Counted from the stretch's first letter, positions 15,353 to 25,307 are shown. The stretch is DNA of 64,000 nucleotides from Streptococcus cristatus (GCF_003943515.1 NZ_RJPT01000001.1:491990-555989); one strand, 5' to 3'. The notes: a model not told the origin generated them from the letters alone. Translations and numbers: made by a program.

Positions 15353-16498
15353 ATGAAAATAACAGAAGTCAAAAAGAAAGACGGTAGCAACGTGTACCGC
15401 GCAAGTGTCTATCTGGGAGTGGATCAGGTAACAGGGAAGAAAGTAAAGACCAGTATCACGGGACGAACAAGAAAAGAGGTCAAGAGCAAAGCCCAGCACG
15501 CGCAGCTTGACTTTAAAGTGAACGGGTCAACAGTTCATAAAACTGTACGGGTGAAGAATTATCAAGAATTGGCTGAGTTATGGCTAGAAAGTTACCGGCT
15601 GACTGTCAAACCCCAAACCTTCATAGCGACAGAAAGAATGGTGAATAGCTACTTAATCCCGGTTTTTGGAAAGATGAAATTGGATAAGCTGGCCGCTAGT
15701 TATATCCAGAGTTTCATCAATGACTTATCAAGTCGCTTGGTTCACTTTGGTGTGGTTCACTCGATAAACAGTCGTATCTTAAAATATGGCGTTTCACTGC
15801 AGCTTTTGCCATTCAACCCAGCGAGGGATATTATCCTGCCCAGGAAGCCAAAGCGTGAGAGTAAAGCAATCAAGTTTATCGCTCCGGAGGACTTGAAGTC
15901 TCTTTTAGGCTATATGGAGAAGCTGGCATTTAAAAAATACAGTCATTATTTTGATTATGTGCTGTATAGCTTACTGCTTGCGACTGGTTGTCGCTTTGGG
16001 GAAGCTGTGGCTCTGGAATGGTCTGATATTGACTTAGAGAATGCGACCATCAGCATATCAAAGAATTATAATAGGCTGGTGGATCTAGTAGGCCCGCCTA
16101 AAAGTAAAGCAGGGGTCAGAGTGATTAGCATTGACCGGAAAACAGTCAATATGCTGAAGCTCTACAAAAATAGGCAGCGACAACTATTCGTAGAAGATGG
16201 GGCGCGTGCTCCGTCTGTAGTATTTGCTATCCCGACCAAAGAATATCAGAATATGGCCACAAGGCAAGATTCTCTGGATAGACGCTGCAAAGAAATTGGA
16301 ATACCCCGCTTTACCTTCCACGCCTTTCGCCACACTCACGCTAGTTTATTGCTCAACGCTGGTATCAGTTATAAAGAATTACAATACCGGTTAGGCCATG
16401 CTACCTTGGCTATGACCATGGACATCTATAGTCACCTATCCAAGGACAAAGAAAAAGAGGCTGTTTCATACTACGAAAAAGCCATAAATGACTTGTAA
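15353..16498 (+). CDS. int: tyrosine-recombinase integrase of the island
   Basis: 381 aa from ATG 15353, chosen over the ATG at 15338 because that one overlaps the ribosome-binding site. An AP2-like arm-binding N-terminus (about 1-50) is followed by a SAM-like core domain and the catalytic domain. Arg in 'TGCRFGEAV', His-x-x-Arg in 'HAFRHTHASLL', a second His in 'LGHATLAMT' and Tyr in 'DIYSHL' are the conserved residues. It acts on the 32-bp core at 4563/16581. Stop is at the right 22-bp repeat. Confidence 0.9.
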   Translation: MKITEVKKKDGSNVYRASVYLGVDQVTGKKVKTSITGRTRKEVKSKAQHAQLDFKVNGSTVHKTVRVKNYQELAELWLESYRLTVKPQTFIATERMVNSYLIPVFGKMKLDKLAASYIQSFINDLSSRLVHFGVVHSINSRILKYGVSLQLLPFNPARDIILPRKPKRESKAIKFIAPEDLKSLLGYMEKLAFKKYSHYFDYVLYSLLLATGCRFGEAVALEWSDIDLENATISISKNYNRLVDLVGPPKSKAGVRVISIDRKTVNMLKLYKNRQRQLFVEDGARAPSVVFAIPTKEYQNMATRQDSLDRRCKEIGIPRFTFHAFRHTHASLLLNAGISYKELQYRLGHATLAMTMDIYSHLSKDKEKEAVSYYEKAINDL

Positions 16499-16519
16499 GT
16501 CCACAAAAAGGTGAACAAA
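16498..16519 (+). repeat. 22-bp direct repeat, right copy (possible integrase arm site)
   Basis: Identical to 4698-4719; it begins in the int stop codon region. Confidence 0.5.
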
Positions 16520-16547
16520 TTTAAAAACTACCTCATTTCAGAGGTTC

Positions 16548-16573
16548 ATAAACCTTATCAAATCAAGGTTTAT
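16548..16573. promoter_or_regulatory. 9-bp inverted repeat before the DUF2829 gene
   Basis: ATAAACCTT (16548-16556) and AAGGTTTAT (16565-16573) are perfectly complementary. The repeat lies in island DNA just outside the core and could bind excisionase or dampen read-through from int. Confidence 0.4.
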
Positions 16574-16580
16574 ACACAAT

Positions 16581-16612
16581 AAAGGAGAAAACCATGACAT
16601 TTGAAGAAATTT
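16581..16612 (+). repeat. attR: 32-bp island attachment core, right copy
   Basis: Identical to 4563-4594. On this side the core supplies the ribosome-binding site and start codon of the intact DUF2829 gene, so the protein is preserved while its upstream region is replaced by island DNA. Confidence 0.85.
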
Positions 16613-16830
16613 TACCAGGCCTTAAGGTCAAGAAAAAATATGTGCGGACAGGCTGGGGTGGGGCAGAGAACTACGTCCAGCTCTTTGATACGATTGAGCA
16701 GAATGGTGTGGCTCTCGAGGTGACACCTTATTTCCTCATCAATGTTTCAGGCGAAGGGGAGGGCTTCTCCATGTGGAGTCCAACTCCTTGTGATGTCCTC
16801 GCGACAGATTGGGTGGAAGTGGATGACTAA
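16594..16830 (+). CDS. DUF2829 / Tad2-like protein
   Basis: 78 aa. 'MTFEEILPGLKVKKKYVRTGW' (start) and the closing pattern W-S-P-T-x-x-D-V-L-A-T-D-W fit DUF2829, the family that includes the phage anti-Thoeris protein Tad2, which sequesters cyclic ADP-ribose-type signals. Whether this chromosomal copy binds such a ligand is unknown. Its start codon lies in the island attachment core, and it overlaps the SDR gene that follows. Confidence 0.75.
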   Translation: MTFEEILPGLKVKKKYVRTGWGGAENYVQLFDTIEQNGVALEVTPYFLINVSGEGEGFSMWSPTPCDVLATDWVEVDD

Positions 16831-17521
16831 GGCGGTACTAGTGACGGGAGCTAGCTCTGGTATCGGTCGAGCTCAGGCTCTGACCTTTTTGGAAAATGGC
16901 TACCGCGTTTATGGGGTGGACAAGAGTGAAAATCCGGGGTTTCTAAATGAACTACGTTTTTTTAAAATGGATTTGACAGAGGATTTGACACCACTTTTCA
17001 CTAGCTTGCCTGAGGTGGACATTCTCTGTAATACGGCCGGTATTTTGGACGATTATCGTCCCTTGCACGAGACCAGCGACGAGGACTGGGAGCAGATTTT
17101 TGCTCTCAATCTGACCGCTACCATGAAAATCACCCGCTTTTACCTGCAGAAAATGCTGGAGAAAAAGTCTGGTATCATCATTAATATGTGCTCGATTGCT
17201 AGCTTTCTGGCTGGCGGCGGCGGTGCTGCTTATACAGCCTCTAAGCATGCTCTGGCTGGCCTGACCAAGCAGATAGCCTTGGACTATGCGGATCAAAATA
17301 TCCAAGTTTTTGGCTTGGCGCCAGGCGCTGTTAAGACAGCCATGACTGCTGCGGATTTTGAGCCAGGTGGACTGGCAGACTGGGTTGCTGAGGAAACGCC
17401 GATCAAGCGCTGGCTGGATCCTCAGGAAGTGGCTGATGTCAGCCTATTTCTAGCCAGTGGTAAGGCAGCTGCTATGCAGGGCGAGATTATCAAAATCGAC
17501 GGTGGTTGGAGCTTGAAGTAA
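16823..17521 (+). CDS. short-chain dehydrogenase/reductase (FabG-like)
   Basis: 232 aa from ATG 16823, which overlaps the DUF2829 stop; the frame is open upstream but the conserved N-terminus begins here. 'VLVTGASSGIGRA' is the NAD(P)-binding motif, catalytic Ser lies in 'NMCSIAS', and Tyr/Lys in 'AYTASKHA'. The 'APGAVKTAM' segment and C-terminus are typical. Some relatives reduce 3-oxoacyl-ACP; the substrate here is unknown. Confidence 0.8.
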   Translation: MTKAVLVTGASSGIGRAQALTFLENGYRVYGVDKSENPGFLNELRFFKMDLTEDLTPLFTSLPEVDILCNTAGILDDYRPLHETSDEDWEQIFALNLTATMKITRFYLQKMLEKKSGIIINMCSIASFLAGGGGAAYTASKHALAGLTKQIALDYADQNIQVFGLAPGAVKTAMTAADFEPGGLADWVAEETPIKRWLDPQEVADVSLFLASGKAAAMQGEIIKIDGGWSLK

Positions 17522-17541
17522 GTGAATGAAGGATGCGAACA

Positions 17542-18285
17542 ATGAAAAAAGCTAAGAACCTTTTCCAATCCTGGACTAAAAATATGGTACTTTACGGTTT
17601 GGATGCTAGTCTAGGGCAGTTCTTTATGAATGCGCCTGAGACATCCTGCCTTTACCAACTAGGAAATTTCATCTTTCCGTCTGGTCAGGTGGATCCGAAT
17701 TTGTGGCAGGAATTTAGCAAAAAATATAGTTTAGCTGACAAGGTCATTATCTCCGAGGAGTCCAGCTGGCAAGAGTTTCTGGATGGTCAGAGTGAGCTGG
17801 GCCAGTTTACTCGCTATGCTTTTGCGGACAAGGTTGCCTTTGACACAGATGCTTTGGAGAAATGGCAGCGCAGGCTACCAGCAAACTACCATCTTTGTCC
17901 GATTGATGAGGAGAGTTATGAGCGTTTGGCTGAGGAAGCCTGGTCTCAAGATTTGCAGGGTGATTTTTCCGGTTTTGACCATTTTCAAGCGGCGGGTGGC
18001 TTTGGCTTTTTACTTTATTCAGGAGAGGACATCATCGCTGGCGTATCGACAGGATTGGTCTATCATGGAGCTTTTGAGATTGAAATTGCTACCAGGCCAG
18101 CCTACCAAAGGCAGGGCTTGGCCAAAATCTTGGGTGCCCAGATGATTTTAGAAGCTCAAAAACGCTCACTCTTTCCTCTATTGGATGCGCACAATGAAGC
18201 CTCCAAAAAGGTCGCAGAAAGCTTGGGCTATCAGTGCCTAGGAGATTATCCGGCTTATGAATGGAAAGGGACTTTTGACCAATGA
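17542..18285 (+). CDS. GNAT acetyltransferase (GNAT_acetyltran type)
   Basis: 247 aa from ATG 17542 with GAAGGA 8 bases upstream; ATG 17533 is the alternative. The C-terminal half carries the acetyl-CoA segment 'ATRPAYQRQGLAKILGAQM' and 'NEASKKVAESLGY'. The N-terminal half is characteristic of the longer Bacillales/Streptococcus branch. It continues the operon behind the SDR gene. Confidence 0.75.
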   Translation: MKKAKNLFQSWTKNMVLYGLDASLGQFFMNAPETSCLYQLGNFIFPSGQVDPNLWQEFSKKYSLADKVIISEESSWQEFLDGQSELGQFTRYAFADKVAFDTDALEKWQRRLPANYHLCPIDEESYERLAEEAWSQDLQGDFSGFDHFQAAGGFGFLLYSGEDIIAGVSTGLVYHGAFEIEIATRPAYQRQGLAKILGAQMILEAQKRSLFPLLDAHNEASKKVAESLGYQCLGDYPAYEWKGTFDQ

Positions 18286-18461
18286 AGAAAAACCAAACCT
18301 ATTTCTTAAAAGACATCGTTGAGGCTGTAAAATCGGAAGATCTAGATGATGATTTTTGTTTGTATGATAAGGATACGGGAGAACGGAATTTCCAAGCCAG
18401 CAATTTGTTTGCTGATTATCGACAAGTGTGGATGACAGGGATGTTTATCCTAGACAAGTAA
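18282..18461 (+). CDS. 59-residue hypothetical protein
   Basis: ATG 18282 overlaps the GNAT stop (ATGA), which supports translational coupling. The protein is acidic in the middle (KSEDLDDDF) and ends in an aromatic/methionine-rich tail. No family recognised. It closes the operon. Confidence 0.55.
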   Translation: MKKNQTYFLKDIVEAVKSEDLDDDFCLYDKDTGERNFQASNLFADYRQVWMTGMFILDK

Positions 18462-18660
18462 GGGAGTTAGAGCTAGGAGTCTCTTTATAAGAACAACACA
18501 CAATGTTTTTATCCTATCTGTTATAAATGATTCTACTAGACTATGAATCTGGCTTTTTTACATAAACTTTCTAGAGTAAATGTTTAGATAAAATAAAAAA
18601 ATCTAGCAGAATTGTCTGAATTGTGATACAATAAAGCGATTTGTGAAAGGAAATGATCGA

Positions 18661-20046
18661 ATGAGTGAAAATGAGTTGAAAAACAACGAAAAAACAGAAA
18701 AGAACGGGATGGAACGCGGCTTACAAAATCGGCATGTTCAGATTATAGCCATTGCTGGAACCATCGGCACGGGTCTTTTCTTGGGGGCGGGGCGCTCGAT
18801 TAGTCTGACTGGTCCGTCTATCATCTTGATTTACATGCTGACGGGTCTTTTCATGTATCTGATGATGCGGGCGATTGGGGAAATGCTCTATTATGACCCT
18901 GACCAGCATACCTTTATCAACTTTATTACCAAATATTTGGGAACTGGCTGGGGGTATTTTTCTGGTTGGTCCTACTGGATTTCTCTGATTTTTATCGGAA
19001 TGGCTGAGATTACGGCTGTTGCCCAGTATGTGCAGTACTGGTTTCCTGACTGGCCAGCTTGGATGATTCAGCTTGTCTTTCTAGCCCTTCTTAGCTTGGT
19101 CAATCTGATAGCGGTTCGAGTTTTCGGTGAGGTCGAATTTTGGTTTGCTATGATAAAGATTGTAGCTATTATTGCTTTGATTGCAACGGCTGTCTTTATG
19201 GTATTGACAGGCTTTGAAACGCCTCACGGAGTAGCTAGTCTTGGGAATATTGGCCGAGGTTTTCAGCTTTTCCCTAATGGCTTTGTAAGTTTTGTCATGG
19301 CTTTCCAGATGGTCTTCTTTGCCTATCAGGCCATTGAATTTATCGGGATTACCACTTCTGAAACGGCTAATCCACGGGCGGTCTTGCCAAAGGCCATCAA
19401 AGAAATTCCTTTGCGGATTGTCTTGTTTTACGGGGGTTCTCTCCTTGCCATTATGGCCATCATTCCTTGGGAAAAACTAGCAACGGCTGACTCTCCCTTT
19501 GTTATCGTTTTTAAGTTAGCTGGGCTCAAATGGGCGGCAGCCTTGATTAACTTCGTGGTTCTGACCTCAGCGGCCTCCGCGCTGAACTCGACCCTTTACT
19601 CAACAGGTCGCCATTTGTATCAGATTGCCCATGATACGCCCAATCCTTTTCTTGAGAAAATAGGAGCTGGGAAGTTATCTCGGCAAAATGTTCCGCAGAA
19701 TGCGATTTTGGCTTCGGCGGCTGTCATTGCCTTTGCAGCCTTCATCAAGATTCTGCCGGGAGTGTCAGATTCCTTTGCACTGATTACAGCTTCCTCATCT
19801 GGTGTCTACATCGCCATCTATGGTTTGACCATGCTGGCCCACCTCAAATATCGTAAGTCACCAGATTTTATGGCAGATGGTTATCTTATGCCAGCTTACA
19901 AGTTTCTCAATCCTTTGACTATGCTCTTCTTTGCCTTTGTCTTTGTTACTCTTTTCTTACAAAAGTCAACGGTAGTGGGAGCAATCGGATCAGCTGTTTG
20001 GATCATCGTCTTTGGTCTTTACAGCCAGTTCAAATTCCGAAAATAA
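18661..20046 (+). CDS. amino-acid permease, APC/AAT family
   Basis: 461 aa from ATG 18661 with GAAAGGA upstream (an in-frame GTG at 18643 is less likely). 'IAGTIGTGLFLGAGRSI' is the conserved first-helix motif and 'IGEMLYYDP' follows helix 2. Twelve hydrophobic segments are visible. Closest in feel to the D-serine/alanine/glycine and aromatic amino-acid importers of the AAT branch, but the substrate cannot be set from sequence. A terminator follows at 20071. Confidence 0.85.
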   Translation: MSENELKNNEKTEKNGMERGLQNRHVQIIAIAGTIGTGLFLGAGRSISLTGPSIILIYMLTGLFMYLMMRAIGEMLYYDPDQHTFINFITKYLGTGWGYFSGWSYWISLIFIGMAEITAVAQYVQYWFPDWPAWMIQLVFLALLSLVNLIAVRVFGEVEFWFAMIKIVAIIALIATAVFMVLTGFETPHGVASLGNIGRGFQLFPNGFVSFVMAFQMVFFAYQAIEFIGITTSETANPRAVLPKAIKEIPLRIVLFYGGSLLAIMAIIPWEKLATADSPFVIVFKLAGLKWAAALINFVVLTSAASALNSTLYSTGRHLYQIAHDTPNPFLEKIGAGKLSRQNVPQNAILASAAVIAFAAFIKILPGVSDSFALITASSSGVYIAIYGLTMLAHLKYRKSPDFMADGYLMPAYKFLNPLTMLFFAFVFVTLFLQKSTVVGAIGSAVWIIVFGLYSQFKFRK

Positions 20047-20070
20047 CCCCTTTGTAGGAAAAACATGTTT

Positions 20071-20100
20071 TCTCTCAGTCTAGCTGGCTGAGAGATTTTC
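20071..20100 (+). terminator. terminator after the permease gene
   Basis: TCTCTCAG / CTGAGAGA stem followed by TTTTCTTTTT. Confidence 0.75.
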
Positions 20101-20191
20101 TTTTTAGTTGTTTCATTGGCTGTTTGGGGTATAGGTATTTGGTCGAGAAAATGATATAATGAAGAAAGAAATAATATAAAACGAGGCTGAA

Positions 20192-20725
20192 ATGTTAAAT
20201 ATTCAAGAAATTAAGAAGAATGCTGGCGGCTTGCAGTTTGATCAAGAGTTTGATTTGGCGCAAGAGCTACAAGAGCGTAATCGTGAAGTGTTAGATATCC
20301 AGAAGATCGTGGCCAGAGGTCAGGCTCAGTATGAAAATGGGCTTTATTTTTTGGATTACACCTTGACCTACAAGATTACCCTTGCTTCTAGTCGCAGTAT
20401 GGCTCCAGTTGATAGGGAGGAAGCCTACACGGTTCATGAAGTCTTTGCTTCTGTCGAAGATGGCTCTGTACAAAAAGATTTGCTGGAAGATGATTTGGTT
20501 CTACCATTTGAGGGAGATGTGATCGATCTGGCAGCCAGTGTGGCGGACAATATTTTACTTCATATTCCGCTAAAAGTTTTGACTCCTGAAGAGGAAGCTG
20601 GTGCGAGTATGCCTACGGGAAATGACTGGCAGGTGCTGACGGAGGAAGACTACCAAAAGCAGCAAATGGAGAAGAAAGAAGCCAATAGTCCTTTCGCTAG
20701 TCTTCAAGGCTTATTTGATGAATAA
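20192..20725 (+). CDS. YceD/DUF177-family protein
   Basis: 177 aa. The family resemblance rests on the N-terminal half, the YxxxxTYKITLASSRSMAPVDREE-like middle, and 'PFEGDVIDLAASVADNILLHIPLKVL' (shortened in thought here). In many Firmicutes it precedes rpmF and is linked to 23S rRNA maturation. Here gmk follows instead. Ribosome assembly role is by family only. Confidence 0.7.
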   Translation: MLNIQEIKKNAGGLQFDQEFDLAQELQERNREVLDIQKIVARGQAQYENGLYFLDYTLTYKITLASSRSMAPVDREEAYTVHEVFASVEDGSVQKDLLEDDLVLPFEGDVIDLAASVADNILLHIPLKVLTPEEEAGASMPTGNDWQVLTEEDYQKQQMEKKEANSPFASLQGLFDE

Positions 20726-20819
20726 AAGCGTCTAAAATCTAGCAGAATTCTGGAGGATTATCAAGGAAATCTCTTTGAATCTTCTTGAAATATGAGCGCA
20801 ATTTTGTTACACTAGATAG

Positions 20820-21470
<651 letters not shown>

Positions 21471-21496
21471 TAAAGTTAGAAATTAGGTAAATAGTT

Positions 21497-21811
21497 ATGA
21501 TGTTAAAACCGTCTATTGATACCTTGTTGGACAAGGTACCGTCAAAATATTCTTTGGTTATCTTAGAAGCTAAGCGTGCCCATGAGCTAGAAGCTGGTGC
21601 TAAGCCAACTCAGGACTTCAAGTCAGTGAAATCAACGCTACGTGCTTTGGAAGAAATTGAATCTGGTAATGTTGTGATTCATCCAGATCCAGAAGGAAAA
21701 CGCGAAGCAGTTCGCCGTCGTGCGGAAGAAGAACGTTTGCGTAAAGAAGAAGAAGAGCGCAAGATCAAAGAACAAATTGCCAAAGAAAAAGAAGAGGGTG
21801 AGAAAATTTAA
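21497..21811 (+). CDS. rpoZ: RNA polymerase omega subunit
   Basis: 104 aa. '[20 protein letters not shown]' minus the last residue is the conserved omega start, and the C-terminus is a highly charged Glu/Arg/Lys helix. It stabilises beta-prime in RNA polymerase. It lies 26 bases after gmk and is presumably co-transcribed. Confidence 0.95.
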   Translation: MMLKPSIDTLLDKVPSKYSLVILEAKRAHELEAGAKPTQDFKSVKSTLRALEEIESGNVVIHPDPEGKREAVRRRAEEERLRKEEEERKIKEQIAKEKEEGEKI

Positions 21812-21862
21812 GGTTGGGGTTACTCAATCTTATTTTTCGTTTAGGGAAAGCGGGGTGAGAGT

Positions 21863-24268
21863 GTGAAAGTTGCCAAGGTTATTGTCGATGTTCCTCTGAT
21901 GCAGACGGACAAACCGTATAGCTATGCGGTTCCAGAGGAGTTTTCAGGAATGCTGGAAGCTGGGATGCGGGTGCATGTGCCTTTTGGTAAGGGCGGTCGG
22001 TTGATTCAGGGGCTGATTGTTGGCTTAGCCGATGAGGAAGCTGAAGATTTGGCTGGCCATATCGGAGAATTGAAAGATATTGCAGAAGTTCTTGATTTTA
22101 GACCAGTTCTCAATGCGGAGCAGCTCTGGTTAGCTGACCAGTTGCGCCAGTCTGTCTTTTCCTATAAAATTTCCATCCTGAAGGCCATGTTGCCAAGTCT
22201 TCTTAATTCCAGCTATGACAAGTTGCTTTATCCAACGGAGCAGCTCTCGGTTGAGGAGCGGCAGGCCATTTTCGATCAGGAAGCTAGTCTTCGTTTTTCT
22301 GATTTGGATAAGAAAAGTCAGTCTAAGCTCATGCGCTTGACTCAGGCTGGTAAGATTCGCTTGGAATACCAAGCGACGGACCGTAAGCATATCAAGACAG
22401 AAATTTGGTATCAGGTGGATAGAGAGAAATTGACTCAGTTTCTGCCTTCTACTCGAGCGAAAAAGCAGCAGGAACTTCAGACTTATCTGCTGGAAAATCC
22501 GCAATCAGGTCTTCTCAAAGATTTACGCAAGCTCTTTTCGCCTGCAGTGGTCAACATTTTCTTAGAAAAGGAGCTTCTCCATACAGAGGAGAGAGAGGTC
22601 AGCCGGTCTGCAGCGCATTTCCAAAAGGAGCGACAGGATAAAAAACTGCTTCTCAATGAGGAGCAGGCAGCCGCGGTCACTGCGATTTGTCAAAAAATCG
22701 GCCAAGCTGACGCTCAGCCCGTTTTGCTAGAAGGAGTGACGGGGAGTGGCAAGACCGAGGTTTATCTCAAGGTGATTGAGGAGGCTCTAATCCAAGGAAA
22801 GACCGCGATTATGCTGGTGCCGGAAATTTCCCTGACTCCTCAAGTGACCGATCATTTTATCTCGCGCTTTGGTAACAAGGTAGCTATTTTGCATTCTGGT
22901 CTATCTGATGGTGAGAAGTACGATGAGTGGCGCAAGGTGGAGCGAGGAGAAGCTCAGGTCGTTGTTGGTGCTCGTTCGGCCATCTTTGCCCCCTTGACAA
23001 ATATCGGAGCCATCATCATTGACGAGGAGCATGAGTCTTCCTACAAGCAGGATTCCAATCCTCGCTACCATGCCAGAGAGGTTGCTCTCCTGCGAGCTCG
23101 TTACAATCAAGCTGTTTTAGTGCTGGGTTCGGCGACTCCGAGTTTGGAAAGCAGGGCCAGAGCCAGCCGAGGAGTCTATGACTTTTTGCAGCTGACCAAG
23201 CGGGCCAATCCGCTGGCGCAGATTCCTCAGGTTCAAGTGGTAGACTTCCGAGATTACATCGGGCAAAATGAAGCTAGTAATTTCACTCCAGTCTTGCTAG
23301 AAGCTATTCAGGATCGTCTGAATAAGGGTGAGCAGACGGTTCTCATGCTCAATAGGCGAGGTTATTCCAGCTTTGTCATGTGTCGGGAATGCGGCACGGT
23401 GGACACCTGTCCCAACTGTGATATTTCTCTGACCCTGCATATGGATACCAAGACCATGAACTGCCACTACTGCGGCTTCACCAAGGACATTCCGCAAACC
23501 TGTCCTAATTGTGCTAGTCGCAGCATTCGCTACTATGGTACGGGAACGCAGAAGGCCTATGATGAGCTGACGACTCTCTTTCCAGAGGCTCGCATTCTGC
23601 GCATGGATGTGGATACGACCCGTAAGAAAGGCAGTCACGAAGAAATCCTAGAGGCCTTTGGTCAGGGGCAGGCAGATATTCTGCTGGGAACTCAGATGAT
23701 TGCCAAGGGCTTGGATTTTCCTAATGTGACCTTGGTCGGTGTCCTCAATGCGGATACAGCTCTAAATCTGCCAGATTTTCGCTCTTCAGAACGAACTTTT
23801 CAGCTGCTAACTCAGGTAGCAGGTCGGGCAGGTCGGGCTGAAAAAGCTGGACAAGTCTTTATCCAGTCTTACAACCCGCATCACTATGCCATTGACTTTG
23901 CCAGAAAGCAGGACTACGAAGGCTTCTACGCTTATGAAATGGGAATCCGTCGGCAGTTGGGCTATCCTCCTTATTACTATACAGTCGGGCTGACCCTATC
24001 ACACAAGGATGAGGAAACGGTAGTCAAGAAATCTTATCAGGTCATGGATATTTTACGGAGTGGCCTATCGGACAAGGTGCAAATTTTGGGTCCCACACCC
24101 AAACCAATTGCCCGAACCCACAATCTCTACCACTATCAGATTTTACTTAAGTATCGCTTTGAGGATGACCTGCAAGCTACGCTCAATCGGGTCTTGGAAC
24201 TAACGCAGCAAGCGGAAAACAAGGACCTGCGACTCAGTATTGATAATGAACCCCAGAATTTTATCTGA
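21863..24268 (+). CDS. priA: primosomal helicase PriA
   Basis: 801 aa, GTG start. The N-terminal DNA-binding part is followed by a helicase core with 'GVTGSGKTEVYLKV' (Walker A) and 'IIIDEEHE' (motif II), then the zinc-binding cysteine pairs 'CRECG', 'CPNCD', 'CHYCG', 'CPNC', then 'AGRAGRAEKAG'. It restarts stalled replication forks. A terminator lies 12 bases after the stop. Confidence 0.95.
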   Translation: MKVAKVIVDVPLMQTDKPYSYAVPEEFSGMLEAGMRVHVPFGKGGRLIQGLIVGLADEEAEDLAGHIGELKDIAEVLDFRPVLNAEQLWLADQLRQSVFSYKISILKAMLPSLLNSSYDKLLYPTEQLSVEERQAIFDQEASLRFSDLDKKSQSKLMRLTQAGKIRLEYQATDRKHIKTEIWYQVDREKLTQFLPSTRAKKQQELQTYLLENPQSGLLKDLRKLFSPAVVNIFLEKELLHTEEREVSRSAAHFQKERQDKKLLLNEEQAAAVTAICQKIGQADAQPVLLEGVTGSGKTEVYLKVIEEALIQGKTAIMLVPEISLTPQVTDHFISRFGNKVAILHSGLSDGEKYDEWRKVERGEAQVVVGARSAIFAPLTNIGAIIIDEEHESSYKQDSNPRYHAREVALLRARYNQAVLVLGSATPSLESRARASRGVYDFLQLTKRANPLAQIPQVQVVDFRDYIGQNEASNFTPVLLEAIQDRLNKGEQTVLMLNRRGYSSFVMCRECGTVDTCPNCDISLTLHMDTKTMNCHYCGFTKDIPQTCPNCASRSIRYYGTGTQKAYDELTTLFPEARILRMDVDTTRKKGSHEEILEAFGQGQADILLGTQMIAKGLDFPNVTLVGVLNADTALNLPDFRSSERTFQLLTQVAGRAGRAEKAGQVFIQSYNPHHYAIDFARKQDYEGFYAYEMGIRRQLGYPPYYYTVGLTLSHKDEETVVKKSYQVMDILRSGLSDKVQILGPTPKPIARTHNLYHYQILLKYRFEDDLQATLNRVLELTQQAENKDLRLSIDNEPQNFI

Positions 24269-24279
24269 TGGCAAAAGTG

Positions 24280-24310
24280 AGCGAGAGCTGTCAGCTTTGC
24301 TCGCTTTTTT
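24280..24310 (+). terminator. terminator after priA
   Basis: AGCGAG / CTCGCT stem with T-run; a TATAAT at 24313-24318 right behind it probably starts fmt transcription. Confidence 0.7.
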
Positions 24311-24368
24311 GATATAATAGAAAGAAAAACAGTCGCAGGTGACAGGTTTCTGCGACAGATTTGAGGAA

Positions 24369-25307
24369 ATGACAGTGAAATTAATTTTTATGGGAACGCC
24401 TGACTTTTCAGCAACGGTCTTAAAAGGCCTACTGGAAAGCGAACAATATGAAATTTTAGCGGTGGTTACTCAACCAGACCGAGCGGTGGGGCGCAAAAAG
24501 GAAATCCGCATGACACCGGTCAAGGAAGTGGCTTTAGCCAACAGCTTGCCAGTTTACCAACCAGAAAAGTTGGCTAAAAGCGCGGACTTGGAAGAGCTTA
24601 TGAACTTAGGAGCTGACGGCATCGTGACAGCAGCCTTTGGACAATTTCTGCCTAGCCGTTTGCTGGACAGTGTTAACTTCGCAGTGAATGTCCATGCCTC
24701 TCTCTTGCCAAAATACCGTGGCGGAGCGCCTATTCATTATGCCTTGATAAATGGCGACCAAGAAGCGGGTGTGACCATTATGGAGATGGTCAAGGAGATG
24801 GATGCTGGTGATATGATTGCCAGTCGAGCAACAGCCATTGAAGAGTCTGATAATGTCGGAACTCTCTTTGAAAAATTAGCTGTGATTGGCCGCGATCTTC
24901 TTTTAGAAGTCTTGCCAGCCTATGTAGCGGGAGAGATTCAAGCCCAGCCTCAGGATCCAGAGTTGGTGACTTTTTCACCGAATATCAGCCCAGAGCAAGA
25001 GCGGATTGATTGGACAAAGACCAGTCGTCAGATTTTCAATCAGGTTCGGGGCATGAATCCTTGGCCGGTGGCCCATACCCTTTTAGCTGGTCAGCGCTTC
25101 AAAATTTACGAGGTTAGCCAAGTAAAAGGCAGCGGTCGTCCAGGTGAAATCTTGACAATCAATAAGAAAGAATTGGTGGTCGCGGCGGGTCAGGGAGCCC
25201 TTTCTCTAAAGATGGTGCAGCCATTCGGCAAGCCTAAGATGGACATCAAGGACTTTCTTAACGGTCTGGGCCGGAACTTAGCGGTAGGTGATGAATTTGG
25301 AAAGTAA
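24369..25307 (+). CDS. fmt: methionyl-tRNA formyltransferase
   Basis: 312 aa from ATG 24369; GTG 24375 has a better-spaced GAGGAAA and is the alternative. '[15 protein letters not shown]' begins the fold and '[20 protein letters not shown]' is the formyl-THF/catalytic segment with Asn, His and Asp. It formylates initiator Met-tRNA. The stop overlaps rsmB. Confidence 0.95.
   Translation: MTVKLIFMGTPDFSATVLKGLLESEQYEILAVVTQPDRAVGRKKEIRMTPVKEVALANSLPVYQPEKLAKSADLEELMNLGADGIVTAAFGQFLPSRLLDSVNFAVNVHASLLPKYRGGAPIHYALINGDQEAGVTIMEMVKEMDAGDMIASRATAIEESDNVGTLFEKLAVIGRDLLLEVLPAYVAGEIQAQPQDPELVTFSPNISPEQERIDWTKTSRQIFNQVRGMNPWPVAHTLLAGQRFKIYEVSQVKGSGRPGEILTINKKELVVAAGQGALSLKMVQPFGKPKMDIKDFLNGLGRNLAVGDEFGK

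Larger units (their letters stand above)
4563..16612 (+). mobile_element. integrated phage-satellite (PICI-like) chromosomal island
   Basis: About 12 kb between 32-bp direct repeats. It carries a tyrosine integrase at the right end, a repressor divergent from a Cro-like gene, phage Rha and RhuM proteins, a DnaD-like initiator with a DnaC-like loader, a DUF1492/ArpU-like regulator and a toxin-antitoxin pair. Size, gene order and integration at a gene's 5' end match Gram-positive phage-inducible chromosomal islands such as SpyCI elements. No capsid, tail, lysis or terminase gene is seen, so it would need a helper phage to spread. A defective prophage or a mobilisable replicon are alternatives. 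Confidence 0.8.

Noticed and set aside
4690..16500. Complete prophage
   Set aside because: No capsid, portal, terminase, tail or lysis gene is recognisable in about 12 kb.
18598..20752. Repeat AAATCTAGCAGAATT at about 18600 and 20738
   Set aside because: Only about 15 bases in AT-rich intergenic DNA, with no structure or context linking the two; could be chance.
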